64,000 bases of DNA from Symbiodinium natans (GCA_905221605.1 CAJNDS010002035.1:482555-546554), one strand, 5' to 3'. Shown: positions 10,861-23,577, counted from the stretch's first letter. Translations and numbers: made by a program. The notes: generated by a model not told the origin, from the letters alone.

Positions 10861-13280
10861 ACTCCTTCCTTAAGACATTTCTTTTTGTATGGTCCTTGTC
10901 AACCACTTCTACAGCATAGGGACGCCAACCTAAGTCCTAAGCAAAGCCCTATGCATTGAAATCCTTATGCCCAAGCCCTGAATGTCCCTGAATCTTGAAT
11001 CCGAATCGCTCAACCCGAACCCCTCTTTGCCTTATAAGTTCGTCTTCGTTTAGGGCTGAAAATGTCACTGTCGACGTCGGGCTTACAGGCTTCCAGCTTT
11101 CCAGAATTTTCAGAGTTTAGGCACTTAGGGCTGATACGTTTCCAGCCTCTGGGACGTAGCATGCCTCACGTTGTGCCCTTGATGCTTCCTCTGCGCATGC
11201 TGCGAGAGTCGGAAAGCCCTCTGCTCCCAACAAGCCTTTGCTCCAGGAAGTCTCGGCAAAGGAGCCTGACTTGATGCCGATACAAGAAGGAGCGCTGGGT
11301 TTAGGGGTTTAGGGGTTTAGGGGTTTAGGGTTTAGGGTTTAGGGTTTAGGGTTTAGGGTTTAGGGTTTAGGGTTTAGGGTTTAGGGGTTGCTGTACATGC
11401 CCTGAAACAACCGCGGCAATTGCATAAGGTGTGGCAGTTCCTGAACCCACTTCGAAGAATCGTTCCTGGTCGTTCACTTGGGCTCGAAGTCCCCCAATGC
11501 AGGCTTGAAGGTAGGCACTTGGGACTCGGGACATTTCAGATTTTCCCTCCTTGGGCTTCAGATGACCATACTCGGGAAGACTAGGACACGCAGTCGGCCC
11601 TTACTCCCTTGTTTTAGGGGCTTAGGCAAGCGCCTATAAATCGAAAAGGGGGACCCTTGTTATTCCTAGGCGACTCTTGGGTCTAAACCCTAAACCCTAA
11701 ACCCTCAAACCCTCAAACCCTCAAACCCTCAAACCCTCAAACCCTCAAACCCTAAACCCTAAACCCTAAACCCGAAGTTCTTTTTCAGAGGGTTCTAACG
11801 GGCCATGCCAGGCTTGAATTTTAAGGGGAACCTTGCGAACCCGACGTCTGATGAGCCTAAGGTTTAGGGGTTTATCCCCTACACCCTACACCCTAAACCC
11901 TAAACTCTAAACCCTAAACCCTAAACTCAGGGCCTAGGCCGCCCCCCTACGTTCGGGGGCGGCGCTTAAGCTTTGACCTCGATGGTGCAAGCCGACCCAG
12001 ATCGCTCGCCCGCCTCCACAGCATGGGGTCGGTAGCGCCCACGATGATACCCCAAACCCTGACGTGGCGCTGGGCATGGGGCTGCCCCCAGGACGCCAGT
12101 CCAGGGGGTCCCGGACCCCTCGCCGCAGCGTGCGGGCCGCTGGGACAGCCTGCTCGACCCTAACCCCCTCAGCCTCCTGGGCCCCTGAATCCCTTGATCC
12201 CCTGCACCCGCCTTTGTGCTGGTTGCCCAGGCCCTCTGGGCCTTTCTGAACCTGAACTGGGCTGACGACCACCGCGACGGAATGAAAAAGTTTTAGGAAG
12301 TAAGCCGTTGGCTTGAGTTTAGGCTTAAACCCTAAAAGGAATAGGTTTGGGTGGCTTTGCCGCCTCGGACGGCGTGGGGTGGGAGAAAAATGTTAGATGG
12401 CCTTCCACAATCGGGCCAAAGCTGCTCTTCGCGCCTCACGAAGCTTTCGAGCTTGTTCTAAAACCTAACCTTCACAGCATCTACGCCCTATCACAGCAAA
12501 CCCTAAAACCCTAAAACCCTAAACCCTAAGCCCTAAACCCTAAGCCCTAAACCCACTCCTGGCCAGGAGCTCTTGGCCTGCACCCCCTGATGTTCAAGAG
12601 GTGGGGGGGGGGGTTCCGAAAGCCTCAGAGAGGGCAGAGGGGGGGGGGGGGGTTCCTTCAGAGTACGAACCCTAAAGAAGGTTGTAACCATAGTTGCCCT
12701 ACTTCTAACCCCACTTATAAGTGTGTTGGGGGATTGGGGTTTCGTTCCTTGTCTATTTGCAAAACATAGGGGCTTTAGGGTTGGTTTGGGGTTGAGTTAT
12801 TTGTTTTGAGAGGGAGTGGGGGGTTGTCAGGGGAGCACCCTAACCGCAAGAGACTCCCCCCTACACCCTAAAACTCCCATGCATCTTGGGTTTAGGGTGC
12901 GAATCAGTTGAGGGTTCAGAGGTGTTTTAGACCCTAAACCCTAGAAAGTTACTCCAGACCCTAAACCGTAGATAACCCCAGCCCCAAACCCTAAACCCTG
13001 AACCCTGGGTTGAATCAGGTTTTGGTGAACCCGGATTCGGGTTCAGGCGTTTTTGTTGAGGGCTTATAGGGTTTGTGGCCCAGCTAGTATGTTATGGGTT
13101 TGTAGTGGCTAGGGTTTAGGGTTGAGGGTTGAGGGTTGAGGGTTTAGGGTTTAGGGTTTAGGGTTTTGGGTTTTGGGTTTAGGGTTTAGGGTGGGTGCTT
13201 GAGGTTCGGTAGCATCTTGAGTCCAAGCCTTGCTTTCGTACTTCCAAAGGATGATTCACTATCGGTGAGGTTCTTCAAGC
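10860..13280. other. Non-coding stretch with telomere-like arrays and 8-mer variant array
   Basis: Contains TTTAGGG arrays at 11298-11387, an octamer (CCCTCAAA) array of about six units near 11700-11750, and CCCTAAA units near 11750-11770, 11880-11925 and 12500-12550. G tracts lie at 12601 and 12640. A GC-rich piece at 12060-12250 is open in several frames without a recognisable product. Confidence 0.5.
11298..11387 (+). repeat. Interstitial telomere-like array TTTAGGG with TTTAGGGG units
   Basis: Three octamer TTTAGGGG units lead into about eight perfect TTTAGGG heptamers. Confidence 0.88.
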
Positions 13281-13281
13281 G

Positions 13282-13377
13282 TGGGATGTTCCACCTTGTA
13301 CTAGCAGTCCTGAATAGGGATTATAGTAGGGGTGCTCTAGTCCCTATTAAAAAAAAGTAGAAGGGGGAAGATCCCAA
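13282..13377. mobile_element. MITE-like element, family A copy 2
   Basis: Starts TGGGATGTTCCACCTTGTAC, contains AATAGGGATTATAGTAGGGG and a TAGTCCCTATTAA stretch, and ends GGGGGAAGATCCCAA. Its length matches the copies at 4768 and 61946. Confidence 0.65.
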
Positions 13378-14316
13378 CCCAAACCCCAAAACCTAGTTCT
13401 TCTCCGCGGGCCTTGCCTTTTAGGTCCTGCTTTGGCGATGGCGGGTCCACACAGGCCCCATCCGAGATTCCTGGCCTGCAGTGGCAGCAAAGGGCTAATG
13501 TTCGGGTCCTTTTCATAAACACCCCTTCCCCCCAATCTTGTTTTGGTCCCCGGGGTTTGGAGGGGTGGAAAAAAAGAGGGGGTGTCAATAATGTGGATTC
13601 TGGGGGTCTGGGGTCCAGTTTCTCGCAGCTCTGGAGCTGCAGCAATCTCAGAAGACAAGCACTCTCAAACGAGATCTGCTTCTCTGAAGACTGAGCCTCG
13701 GAGCTCTTTCAAGCCAGCTCAGCTGAAAAGTCTTCTCTGCAATGGAACTCGTACGCAATGTTCAGTAAAGTTTTCAATTCCTGGCCGGAAAATTTTACAA
13801 TTACCACCCCATTATTATTATCACCGGACCCCCCTATATAGACTTGTTTACATACATCGGCCCGAAAACCTCCCGTAATGGAAAGTAGTCTTTGGCTGGG
13901 GCCCTCTGGCCCAGCGAATATTCCTATTACCACCCCATTTATAAATGGGGCTTTAGAATTTCAGTGGGATTTAGGGATTGTGGTTGGAATCTAGGCCTCT
14001 CGAACACCAAACCCCGATCATCGGTGAGCACTGTCTGTCATGGAAAGGCCAACTGCTGCAGGCGTCGGTCTTCAAACTTCTACCTCCAAAAAGGGACCCA
14101 AGCAAGCCAACCACAGATCCCCCACCCTCGTCCCAAGCCCTTCAAACAACCCTAAAAACCCTAAACCACAAACCCTAAACCCTAAACCCCAAGCCCTAAA
14201 CCCTAAACCTTAAACCCCAAACCCAGCCTCCACCGGCCACCTCTGAGGCGCATCGTTGCCGCCGCTCGTGGCAGCAGTTATGTGATGCCTTGTGATGAAT
14301 TTTGAGGTTTAGGGTC

Positions 14317-14367
14317 TAGGGTTTAGGGTTTAGGGTTTAGGGTTTAGGGTTTAGGGTTTAGGGTTTG
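14317..14367 (+). repeat. Interstitial telomere-like array TTTAGGG x7
   Basis: Seven near-perfect units. The unique sequence that follows (14368-14860) is GC-balanced and open in several frames, but I recognise no product. Confidence 0.85.
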
Positions 14368-15238
14368 TTTACACGTCACCATAGAGCGTGCTGAGAGGCA
14401 GCCATATACTTCTAAAGTTCTATGTTCTTTAGTTGTATAGCTATATATCTACATGTATGTGGAGTTGCATGCGATAATGTTTTTGAACAGGCCAGCAGCA
14501 GGTCCCTGTTCTTCGTTCAGGGGGCTGATCAGGTTTCCGGCTGAGGTTCGCTGCTGCCCTGTGTTACGCGTTGGCAGCTCTTGGTATCGGCATCTTCAGA
14601 ACAGATCCCTTCTGGGAATATACTGGAAGCTGCACAATGCATCCGATTTTCCTCGATCTGCTTGCCTCTCCTTAGGATGAGCAGAACGAGAGCTCATCTG
14701 AGCACTGCGACGTGGTCCTCGATGCAGCTCGACCTTATCCAGTTTCCCACGGCGCGCGCGCAACCAGAGATCGGAAAGCTTGAGGGTTTGGAGCATCCTC
14801 GGGTCCTCACCGATGAGTCCCACAGAACTCGGATGTTTTACATCATTTCGTGGGTTTAGGAGGAGCTGGGAATAATCTTTCAGAGGATTTTCAGGGCCAT
14901 CCTCTCATCCTGTAGGACCATTCCCTACTAAGAACCAGCCAGTCTTGCCAAGGAAGGGAGACGACACCTGGAGCCAAGCGTGCCCCAGGACGCCGGACAT
15001 GCAAGCGTCAGAACACCCCAAACGCTCAACCCCCTAAGCCTCAAACCCTAAGCTCTAAACCCTAAACCCTAAACTCCTCAAACCCGAGGGTTTACCTGCT
15101 TCCCGGAATTCCCCAAGGTACCCTATATATATATATATATACACACACCCCTAAAGAACCCTTAAAAACGGGATAACGACCGGATTATACAGTACAGGGG
15201 TACACCTAATTCCCTGAATTCCCTAAGGGGCCGTTTAC

Positions 15239-15350
15239 CTACGATTTGCTTTAAAAAACACATTCTTCCTTGGCAGGGCAAAATCTAGGGATCTTGTTTG
15301 TTTTCTCTTTTTTGCCGGGGGGGGGGGGGGGGGACCCTAAGCAAATTGTA
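15239..15350. mobile_element. MITE-like element, family D copy (diverged)
   Basis: The left end ACGATTTGCTTTAA and the inverted right end CCCTAAGCAAATTGTA enclose a G tract. They resemble the ends of the elements at 18283 and 49089. Confidence 0.45.
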
Positions 15351-17920
15351 CTTGCCCAACATATCGCCGTTTTTGTTCCGTGCCAGTCGCAGAGTCAGAG
15401 CTGGAGCCAAACAGTGCCAAGCAGCCTTTCGGTTAGGGTTTAGGACCGTTTAGGACCGTAGGGTTTAGGGTTTAGGTGTTTAGGGTTTAGGGTTTAGGGC
15501 CACTAGGGTGTAGGGTTTAGGGGTTGGGGTATAGGGTTTAGGGTTTAGGGTTTAGGGCCGTTTAGGCTTTAGGGTTTGGGGTTGGCAACTGCAGCAGTAA
15601 GGAAGTGAGACCAAGGTTCTCCAGCAAAAATTCAGTGGCCAGCCTATCAACGCGCCGGTGTGCGGCCTGGTTATCTACGCTGATTTTTCGAGGTTATCTT
15701 AAACGAGTTTTTAGGCATGGGCCTGCACAAATTGCAAACGTGAAAGCGCAGGAAGCACCACTGTCAGCGATGAATCTGTGTGACACAAAATCTCATCTTT
15801 CGTCTCAGTAAGGTGCAAGCCCTAGATTTTCCACACGCCGGTACTGTTCAGTTGCAGCCGGTCTTCTCCGGCGACAAGTACGGAGAAGCTCTGATTAAGT
15901 GCATTTTCTGCTTTGGAGCCTTTAGGGCTTCGGGCTCAGGGTTTGGGGGTTGAGAGGTTAGACTCCTAAACGTGGCAAGGAGATTGAAGAAGAGACCTGC
16001 GGGTGGGCAAACGGGCTGGGTGGAACATAAAACTCAACCAGGCGTTTTTTTTTGTAAGTATCCAAAGCGAGACCCCAATATTTCGGGAGCGGAGCATTTC
16101 CCAAAGTGGCACCCCATATGTACCACAAATACAGATCCTTTTGCACTCAACCCCAAAGCAAAAGGAAAAGAACAACATCCCTACATTCCCCTGATAAGGA
16201 AGATATTTTTTTCCTAAGCAAATGGTAGAAACATGTACCCTGATTTTCGGCAAGTTGAATGTTGACCCTGCCTCCATCCCTGCGACAGGAGCGGTTTCCT
16301 GGAATGGCGAGGCAAGCTCGCCACAATCTGAGGGTATAGGGTTTAGGGGTTATAGGGTTTGGGTTTGAGGTTTAGGGCTTAGGGTATAGGGTGTAGGGTT
16401 TAGGGTTTAGGGTTTAGGGCTTTCTGTCCCGTCAAGATCCCCAGTGGTGTAGGGAGCTCACCGCGAGATCTACTGGCTCTTCGTAGGAATGCAGGAGCTA
16501 GGTACCTTTTTTCTCCCTACATATCCCTGTATAAGGCATAAGTTATATAGTATAGGGGGTACCTCCCTACTAAGAACCCATCCCTAAACCCTAAACCCCA
16601 AAGCCATTGATGTCGAGAGCTCACCACGAAGAATCTCAACCCAAACCCTAAAGCCTTTATCTTAAGTGGGTCCAAGGAGGGGAAGTGACTGAGGCTTCCC
16701 TCAAACTCGGGGAGACCCTGAGTCCTGAAACCGCTATGTAACGCCGAAGCCCTGAAAGCCTCAACCCCCTGAAGCCTGGAAACCGTTTAGGGTTTAGGGA
16801 ATTAAGGGTTTAGGGTTTAGGGTTTAGGACCCCTTAGGCAACCTAAGGCAACCTACGCCCCCCCCCCCCCCCCCCAACAAAAAAAAAAAAAAAATCAAAA
16901 CCAACATGTCCTGTGCAGGCAAGCGCGTATGGCTGTTGCTCCGGTTGCCGACATCGCCGCTCAGCTTCTGAAGATGGTTGGGGGCGGGTTTAGGGTTTAG
17001 GGTTATAGGGTTCTTAAGGGGGGGGTTCAAGGAGAGTACGTCACCCAAGGTTCCCTCATACTCCCCACTACTCCTTCGAAGGCTCCCTAAGCTTCTTTAG
17101 GTTTTCTAGGTCACTACCCCATGAGCCCCCCTCCCTTCAGAACCTTGTAAGTGGGGGTCGTTCTATGGGCCCTTGAAGGTGGTCCCTGACCTCCGTGGAA
17201 GGGTTATCCCTAGATTGCCCTTCTAAGGACGAAGACATGGTGTTTTTTGAGGAGTAACCCTAAACCCCTACAATAACCCTAAACCCAGCAACCCCAAACC
17301 CTCTAACCCTCTAACCCTAAACCCTGAAAGAAGCCCGAAAAACCTCATTGTTGGTCGAAGTTTCGGGCCTGCAACGGTCGAGTTTGCAAGAATGCCAGAG
17401 CCTTAGAAGCCCTAATTAACTTGAAGCTTTGCAGGCCTCGGACCCTAAGCTTCCAAAATCCTGAAACCCTAGACCTCCGAAATCCTCAGACCCTAAACCT
17501 CCGAAATCCTGAGACCCTAAACCCCAAACCCTGAACCCTGTAAACCCGAAACCCCCAAGAAAACGCTTTCTTGGCGTTCAGTCGGTCTTTGCCGCCTCGC
17601 CGTCGGAGATGCTCAGCAGGCACTCGAGGCCTCCCTGGGAGCTTCGGCCGTTGGCTGATGCTTTGCGTTCGGGGTTACTCACAGCCCTCAACCCGGAGCA
17701 GTCAACCCCAAAGCCCTAAACCCTAAACCCGCAACCCTAAGCTCCTCAACCCTCAACTCGCAACCCGCAACCCTCAACCCTAAGCTCCTCAACCCTCAAC
17801 CCTCCACCCTCAACCCTCCACCACAGCCCTAGAGTTTAGGGCTTGGGGCAGAGGGTTGCAAACCCTCCGAGGACTCCCTGTGGCCCCTTTTGGCCCTTTT
17901 TCGGGTTCCGGCTTCCTTTC
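15351..17920. other. Non-coding stretch: telomere-like units and unassigned short frames
   Basis: TTTAGGG units occur at 15434-15580 and 16335-16420, and CCCTAAA-type units at 17260-17330 and 17500-17560. A degenerate AACCCTCAACC run lies at 17700-17830. A sequence ending GTACCTCCCTACTAAGAACC (16497-16570) is partly shared with 14920, 46394 and 48145, probably another short repeat family. No gene is supported. Confidence 0.5.
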
Positions 17921-17984
17921 TTGATATGTTAAACTCCCCCAAAATTAGTCACGCGGCTTAGTATCTGTATAATATTAATATCAA

Positions 17985-17989
17985 TATGC

Positions 17990-18020
<31 letters not shown>

Positions 18021-18215
18021 CACACATCTGTGTATGTCTGTGTGTATGTTTGCATGCATGCATGCATGCATGCATGCATGCATGCATGGATCTATGGATG
18101 CATGGATGTATGGATGTATGGATGTTTGGATGTATGGATGTATGGATGGATGTATGTATGTATGTATGTACGTATGTATGGATATATATATATATATATA
18201 TATGTATATACATAC
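17985..18215. repeat. Compound microsatellite: TA, TGCA, GGAT and GTAT units
   Basis: A (TA)n core changes into TGCATGCA, then GGATGTAT/GGATGGAT, then TATGTATG and back to (TA)n. Open frames with Met-Tyr-Val-Cys patterns are by-products. Confidence 0.9.
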
Positions 18216-18282
18216 ATACCATGTGCATGCAACATGTTGACTACAGGGAAGCCCAGCCTCTGCCTCTGGAGCTGTCTGGAGC

Positions 18283-18410
18283 GACTATTTGCTTAAGGAG
18301 CCCCCCCCCCCCCCCCCCCGCAAGCCAAAAAACACAACAACAATCCCTATACTGCCCTTATAAGGAAGAACATGTTTTTGACTGTTTGGGGGGTCTTAAG
18401 CAGATAGTAG
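18283..18410. mobile_element. MITE-like element, family D copy with C tract
   Basis: The left end GACTATTTGCTTAAGGAG is inverted on the right as CTTAAGCAGATAGTAG. The middle has a C tract and CCCTTATAAGG, as in the copy at 49089. TGGAG appears on both flanks. Confidence 0.6.
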
Positions 18411-18896
18411 TGGAGATCGGCGTAGAAAAGCTTGACAGGTTCATCGACGAGGAGGCCGAGGAGGGTTTTCAAGAAGTGGAGCTCCTTGCCCGCATCTATA
18501 AAGAAGGGTTTAGGGTTAGGGTACAGGGTCCTTGGGAGAGTTTTCCTGATTGGGTTCAAGAGGATTCTATTGAGGAATCTTCTTTCAGAGGGTTTTTCAG
18601 GGGCCATCCTAGTTAGAACAGGCTCAGATGCGCATGATCGCACATGGGGAGGAGGGATGGGGCATCGTCCGCAGGTCTCACACCTACACTGTGGATGCTG
18701 GCGCCTCAGTTTCGGCGCTCGGAGCTGCAGACCAAGAGTTGGCCCATCTAACCCCCATAAGCCCTGGAAACCAAAAACCTAAGGTCACGGTTGGTGAGGC
18801 GGGAGCCCCAGAAGTCTGCGCGGGGATGCCACGTGCCACGTGCCAACCGCTTCTGCTGAGTAGCGGCTGTTGTGCATGAAGAGGCATCGAGAGGCA

Positions 18897-18950
18897 TCGA
18901 GAGAGAGAGAGAGAGCGCGAGCGAGCGAAAGAGAGAGAGAGAGAGAGATC
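18897..18950. repeat. GA-rich simple sequence
   Basis: GAGA/GCGA dinucleotide-type tract. The flanking unique DNA (18411-19360) is open in several frames, but none resembles a known protein. Confidence 0.8.
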
Positions 18951-19367
18951 TTGTTTTATCAGGACGGGCGAAAAGTATCTGTGGGAGGAATGAGGCTGCG
19001 GTTGTTGATAGAGGGGGCCACACAGCCCTCAAACCCTTTCAGTCTTGGGTAGGATTTCTCTAGCATGGGAAGAAGGCCTGATTTATGGGCGGGGTGCGCC
19101 GACCATGATAGGGAAGAGAAGAAGGAAAGAGGAAGCTTCCCGCGTGCCCCCGAAAGCAACGCAAACCGCACGTTTACCTGTGTCCTTACAGCCGCGATGC
19201 ATCCTAAAACCCTCAGACCCAAAATCACAAGCGCCTGAGCCGGAGAAGGACCTGCTGGGTCTTGGCTTGCTCCTGGATGTTGGCGACGAGCCGGCGTCCG
19301 TCGTGCATGTGCGGCCAGGCGTGTGACTTCGAACCTCTTGGGTTGCGATGCGGCTTGCAGCGCTTCT

Positions 19368-19516
19368 ATTCAACCCTAAGCGAAGACCCTAAACCTGAAG
19401 CCGTTCAACCCTAAGTAAGGACCCTAAAGCTGAAGCCCTTCAACCCTAAGCAAAGACCCTAAACCTGCAGCCCATCAACCCTAAGCAAGGACCCTAAACC
19501 TGAAGCCCTTCAGGCA
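19368..19516. repeat. 35-bp tandem repeat built from CCCTAA-like pieces, four copies
   Basis: The unit begins CAACCCTAAG, contains GACCCTAAACCTGAAG and ends CCCTT. Four copies differ by a few bases. The period is a multiple of 7, and each unit contains two CCCTAA cores, so it probably arose by amplification of a degenerate telomere-like segment. Confidence 0.7.
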
Positions 19517-19788
19517 GCCTGCTTCACCGATGGAATCTCAGGCCAGGATCGCAGCTCACCCATTCTTCTTTCAATAGGGATGTCGGGGTTCGGGGGTTCC
19601 GAACTGTAGGGTTTCAGCTTGTGGCTCTCCAGCTGTTGCATGCCTGGAGCGCTCTGGTTCGGGTGTGGGCTGAGGTGCGCACAGGAACAAGTGGCCGTGG
19701 CCCCAGCAGATGAATGTGAAGTTGCTTCTGTAGCTGCAGAGAGCTTTGGCTATGCAGAGATGCGGGAGCGAAGTAAGTGGGTAGTTCT

Positions 19789-19887
19789 CTAAATTAGGGC
19801 CCCTGCTATTGGGTTATAGTGACTTATAGTGCTGCGCTCTTGAAATGAGGACCCTGAAATAACCCTTGTTTGGAGAACTAACTACCC
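19789..19887. mobile_element. MITE-like element, family B copy 2
   Basis: Ends GGGTAGTTCTCTAAATTAGG and the inverted GGAGAACTAACTACCC are clear. The length is about 99 bp. AAGT flanks both sides. Confidence 0.65.
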
Positions 19888-20185
19888 AAGTGCATCTGCA
19901 CAGCAGAGACTTCGAACACAGCTTCGTTGTTAGACAAGCTGACAGAAGCAAGATGCTCGGCAAAGCATTTTTCATCACAAAGTGTGCCAACACTTGCCAT
20001 CACCGGCTGTTGCCGGAACTGGACCCTAAACCCTAAACCCTAAACCCTAAACCCTAAACCCTAAACCCTCTTTCAAGGTCAGAAGAGGCGATCTTCTGCT
20101 TGCAGTCGATGGCGAGACGAAGCCGTGGGCTTAGTTAGCCGACATGGCTTCATCTCGGCGGTAGCTGTAGAACTCTGTGTGAGAG

Positions 20186-20246
20186 AGGGTTTAGGGTTTA
20201 GGGTTTAGGGTTTAGGGTTTAGGGTTTAGGGTTTAGGGTTTAGGGT
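20186..20246 (+). repeat. Interstitial telomere-like array TTTAGGG x8
   Basis: Eight near-perfect units. A CCCTAAA array of opposite orientation lies only 120 bp upstream (20025-20069). Confidence 0.88.
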
Positions 20247-20249
20247 AGG

Positions 20250-22600
20250 ATGGACACTCGATGCTTACAGCCTACACCCTCCAGAGATGTGTGCACCGCA
20301 ACAAGCCCAAATGTCAGGAGGCCAACAGAGCTCCGGCTTCCTTCTTTGGGATTTTACGCAAATAGGAGACCCCATCCCCCCCCAGCATAGATCCTCCAAC
20401 TACTAGGATCACCTTATGATCAGGAACATGATAAGGAACCCCAATAAGGTAGCCGTAATATCGTAAGCCCCCACTTGGGATAATATTGCGACTATAATAG
20501 TCAGGCTACCCGAAGACGGTGCCTAATCATGCACAGTGAGCCAAATCCTCTGTCCCAGTTTCGCCATACTTGCATAAACCGTGCACCCTACCGTATTTAA
20601 AGCAACTCAAAAGAAGCCCCTTGCTTGAAGGTTCACGGGGGGTTAAGGAGTCGGCGATCAGCCATGTCAACAAGGTAGCCCATGTCCCTAAAGTACTTGA
20701 ATTACTTGACAACCTTGCTGAAAAAACCGTAAAGGTCCTAGGTCCTACTTTTGACCCTATGAGCCGCCCCAAGCCCTAAAACCTTAGGGTTTAGGGTTTA
20801 GGGTTCAGGGTTTGGTACCACCACCCTAAACTCCATCATCCCCCCAAACCTCTAAACCTTAAACCCTCTGAACCCTCGAAACCCCTTAAGCCGCTTGAAG
20901 CCCCTTGGACCACCAAAACCACCGAAAGCCGAAATAATCCCTGAGCCCTAAACACTGAGCCCTTCGAACTTACCCTAAACCCGAAACCCTAAACCCTAAA
21001 CCCTAAACCCTAAACCCCCAAAAAAACCCTTGGTTCAGGCCCCCACTGGAGCTTGTAGCGGACCTGAACAACCGGGCCCCAGGGCTGCTGAGGCGCAAAG
21101 CCGGGTTAGGGTTTAGGGTTTAGGGTTTAGGGTTTAGGGTTTATAGGGTGTATAGGGTTTATAGGGTTTATAGGGTTTATAGGGTTTATAGGGTTTATAG
21201 GGTTTAGGGTTTAGGGTTTAGATTTTGGGGTTTAGGGTTTAGGGTTTAGGGTTTCGGGTTTGGGGTCTAACTTGGTTAAGGGGTTTTAGGGGCTTTAGGG
21301 GGTTGGAGGCTTAGGGGATTTGGTTTGGCAGGTTGTAGGGGTTAAAGAGTCTATTTGGCTTTTGGGGGCTTAAGGGGGCCTGAGGGGGTTTAAGGGGCTA
21401 TAAGGGGCCTTAATTAAGGAGTTTTGAGGGTTAGGAGGTTGTAGGGGTTTAGGGGTCTATTCCGGCTGTTGGTGGCTTTGGTGGTCAAGGAGGTTGGGTT
21501 TTTTTTTGGCGTTTGGTGGAGGTCTGCGGAGCTTTACGGGCTAAAAAAAAAGCGGGCTTAAGGGACTTAAGGGGTGTTAGGGGTCTTAGGCAGCTTAGGG
21601 CTTAATGGGGTTTAAGGGGGATGCAGGGGCTTAGATATGTTTAGACTTCGCCAGTTTTTTTGGGGCCCATGTACGGCTGAGGCTGGAGAGTGGCGAAGGG
21701 TATGGCTTAGGGCTTCTGGGGAATTTTGAGCCCTTGGCAGGCTGACCTTCGCATTTGCGCAACGCTGCGGGCCTAGTCTGAGAAGCGCCTGAGGGTCCAG
21801 GGTTTAGGGTTTAGGGTTCAGGGTTTAGGGTTTAGGGTCTAGGGTTCAGGGTTTAGGGTTTAGGGTTCAGGGTGAAGAGCGTCTGCTGTTGGAACCATGG
21901 GCCCTTTGTTTGTGGTTCCTACCCTGCTTATGGCTTATGGGGGGATCCGAAGAATGGGCCATTAAAAAAGACATACATATATATATATATATGTAAATAT
22001 GTACATAGCTATATACATATATATATATATATATGCATACATATATATATATAATGGTTCTATAATTATAACAAGGGGCGCAAGTTAAGGGCCCGTACTT
22101 GGAACTCTAGATCAGGTGCAGACCAGCTGCCCACGGAGGGGCCGCCAAGGCCGCCAAGTTACGAGGCCTGGGTTGGGTCGTTCACAGCGCCCCCGTGCGG
22201 TTTAGGGTTTAGGGTTTAGGGTTTAGGGTTTCTTGGGACTACAGGGGTTTACATGGTTTGGGCTCTACGGCTAAGGCTTTAGGGCGCAAGCAAGGGCTTC
22301 AGGAGTGTATGGTTCTTAAAGGGCTTGGGGGCTCACAACTAGGGCTTTAAACCCTAAACTTCAAGGAATTAAGGCTTCGTGCTTGGGAGGCTTACAGGAT
22401 GAGGGCCAAAGATCCGAGCCCGGGTCCTTTGTGTTTGGGAACGACCGTATAACCCTATAGGGGGCTTTAGGGTTTAGGGTTTAGGGCTTGAGGGGGGGGG
22501 GGGGGGGGGGGAAACCTATTCCGGCGAGGTCGCTACGAAGAATCACACCACTGAGTTTAGTCCCCGGAGCAAAGTGGGGCTCTCTTAAGGGGGTCAAGGA
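20250..22600. other. Non-coding stretch with variant telomere-like arrays
   Basis: Includes a (TTTATAGGG) nonamer variant array near 21140-21205 within TTTAGGG units, CCCTAAA units near 20985-21020, TTCAGGG/TTTAGGG units at 21800-21870, an AT microsatellite at 21975-22055 and a G tract at 22492-22511. A 69-codon frame at 20570-20779 lies inside an apparently repeated AT-richer stretch and has no recognisable product. Confidence 0.5.
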
Positions 22601-22604
22601 TGCC

Positions 22605-22740
22605 AATGGTGGGTGGGTAGTAACTTGGTGGTACCCAGTGGTTCCCTTTCGGGGTTCAGAGTTCCCTTATCAAGTAACCAACCCCAAAAAGTTTGCCAAC
22701 AAGGGGTAGACGTATTGAAATACTGGGCTACAGGTTTGCC
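22605..22740. mobile_element. MITE-like element, family P copy 1
   Basis: The core GGTTCAGAGTTCCCTTATCA, followed by AAGTAACCAACCCCAAAAAG, matches the copy at 57791-57889 and the two halves flanking the 50.69-53.11 kb element. It abuts a half copy of family A at 22748. Confidence 0.5.
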
Positions 22741-22747
22741 CAAGCTA

Positions 22748-22802
22748 ACCCCCTATTATAATCCCTATTAAGGACTCTTAGCATAAGGGGGGAACATCCC
22801 AA
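22748..22802. mobile_element. Family A MITE, right half (copy 3)
   Basis: ACCCCCTATTATAATCCC leads to GGGGGGAACATCCCAA. The left half is missing. Confidence 0.55.
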
Positions 22803-22942
22803 GCTCAGGGTCCTAAAACCCTAAGCCCTGAACCCTACTCCCCAAGCTGTCGAAGTGCCCAGAGGGGCACAAATTGGCCCCAGGCCGATTCCGTCATGGT
22901 GCGCATCGAGTGCTGCAACTTGGCGATCAACTGTTGAGAGCA

Positions 22943-23030
22943 GGGATGTTCCCCCTTATACTAACAGCTCCTTAGGGCTGATAATTGGGGGGGGGGGGGG
23001 GGTACTATAATCCCGATTAAGGATATCTAC
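22943..23030. mobile_element. Family A MITE, truncated (copy 4)
   Basis: GGGATGTTCCCCCTTATACT starts the element. A G tract replaces part of the centre and the closing inverted end is missing. Confidence 0.5.
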
Positions 23031-23274
23031 CTTTTTCCCTCCCCACCCTTCTAACCCCTTCTAGCCCTTGTATCTGCGGCCCCCTTTTATTACATCCCTT
23101 ATCATCCCTTAGTATCCCTTACGACCCTTATAATCCCTTACAATTCCTTGCGACCCTTAGAATCCCGTACAACCCTTAAACCCCTGCAGGCCCCAAGCCC
23201 GATGGAAGAGTCTGAACCCGAACCCAAACCCGATCCCCTCCCCTCTCCCCCCCCAAACATCACCAAACAACGTG

Positions 23275-23366
23275 GGTTTAGGGTTTAGGGTTTGGTTTAG
23301 GGTTTAGGGTTTAGGGTTTAGGGTTTAGGGTTTAGGGTTTAGGGTTTAGGGTTTAGGGTTTAGGGC
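23275..23366 (+). repeat. Interstitial telomere-like array TTTAGGG x13
   Basis: A long array with one partial unit. A second TTTAGGG/TTAGGG mixed array follows at 23485-23575. Confidence 0.88.
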
Positions 23367-23577
23367 TCAGGGCTTAGGGTTTAGGCCTTAGGAACCCCGC
23401 ATGCAAGCCGAGGTCCGGATTCGCCCGACGACGATAGCTACATGGGGCCCATGGAACCCACCGCCCACAGGATGATACTCTGACCTTGGGTTTAGGGTTT
23501 AGGGTTAGGGTTTAGGGTTTAGGGTTAGGGTTTAGGGTTTAGGGTTTAGAGTTTAGGGTGTAGGGTTTAGGGTTTCA

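Noticed and set aside
18000-18300. Open frames with Met-Tyr-Val-Cys repeats
   Set aside because: They follow exactly from ATGT, GCAT and GGAT microsatellite units on both strands.
22860-22925. Possible zinc-finger-like piece reading CPEGHKLAP
   Set aside because: Only nine residues fit and no further Cys/His pairs follow.
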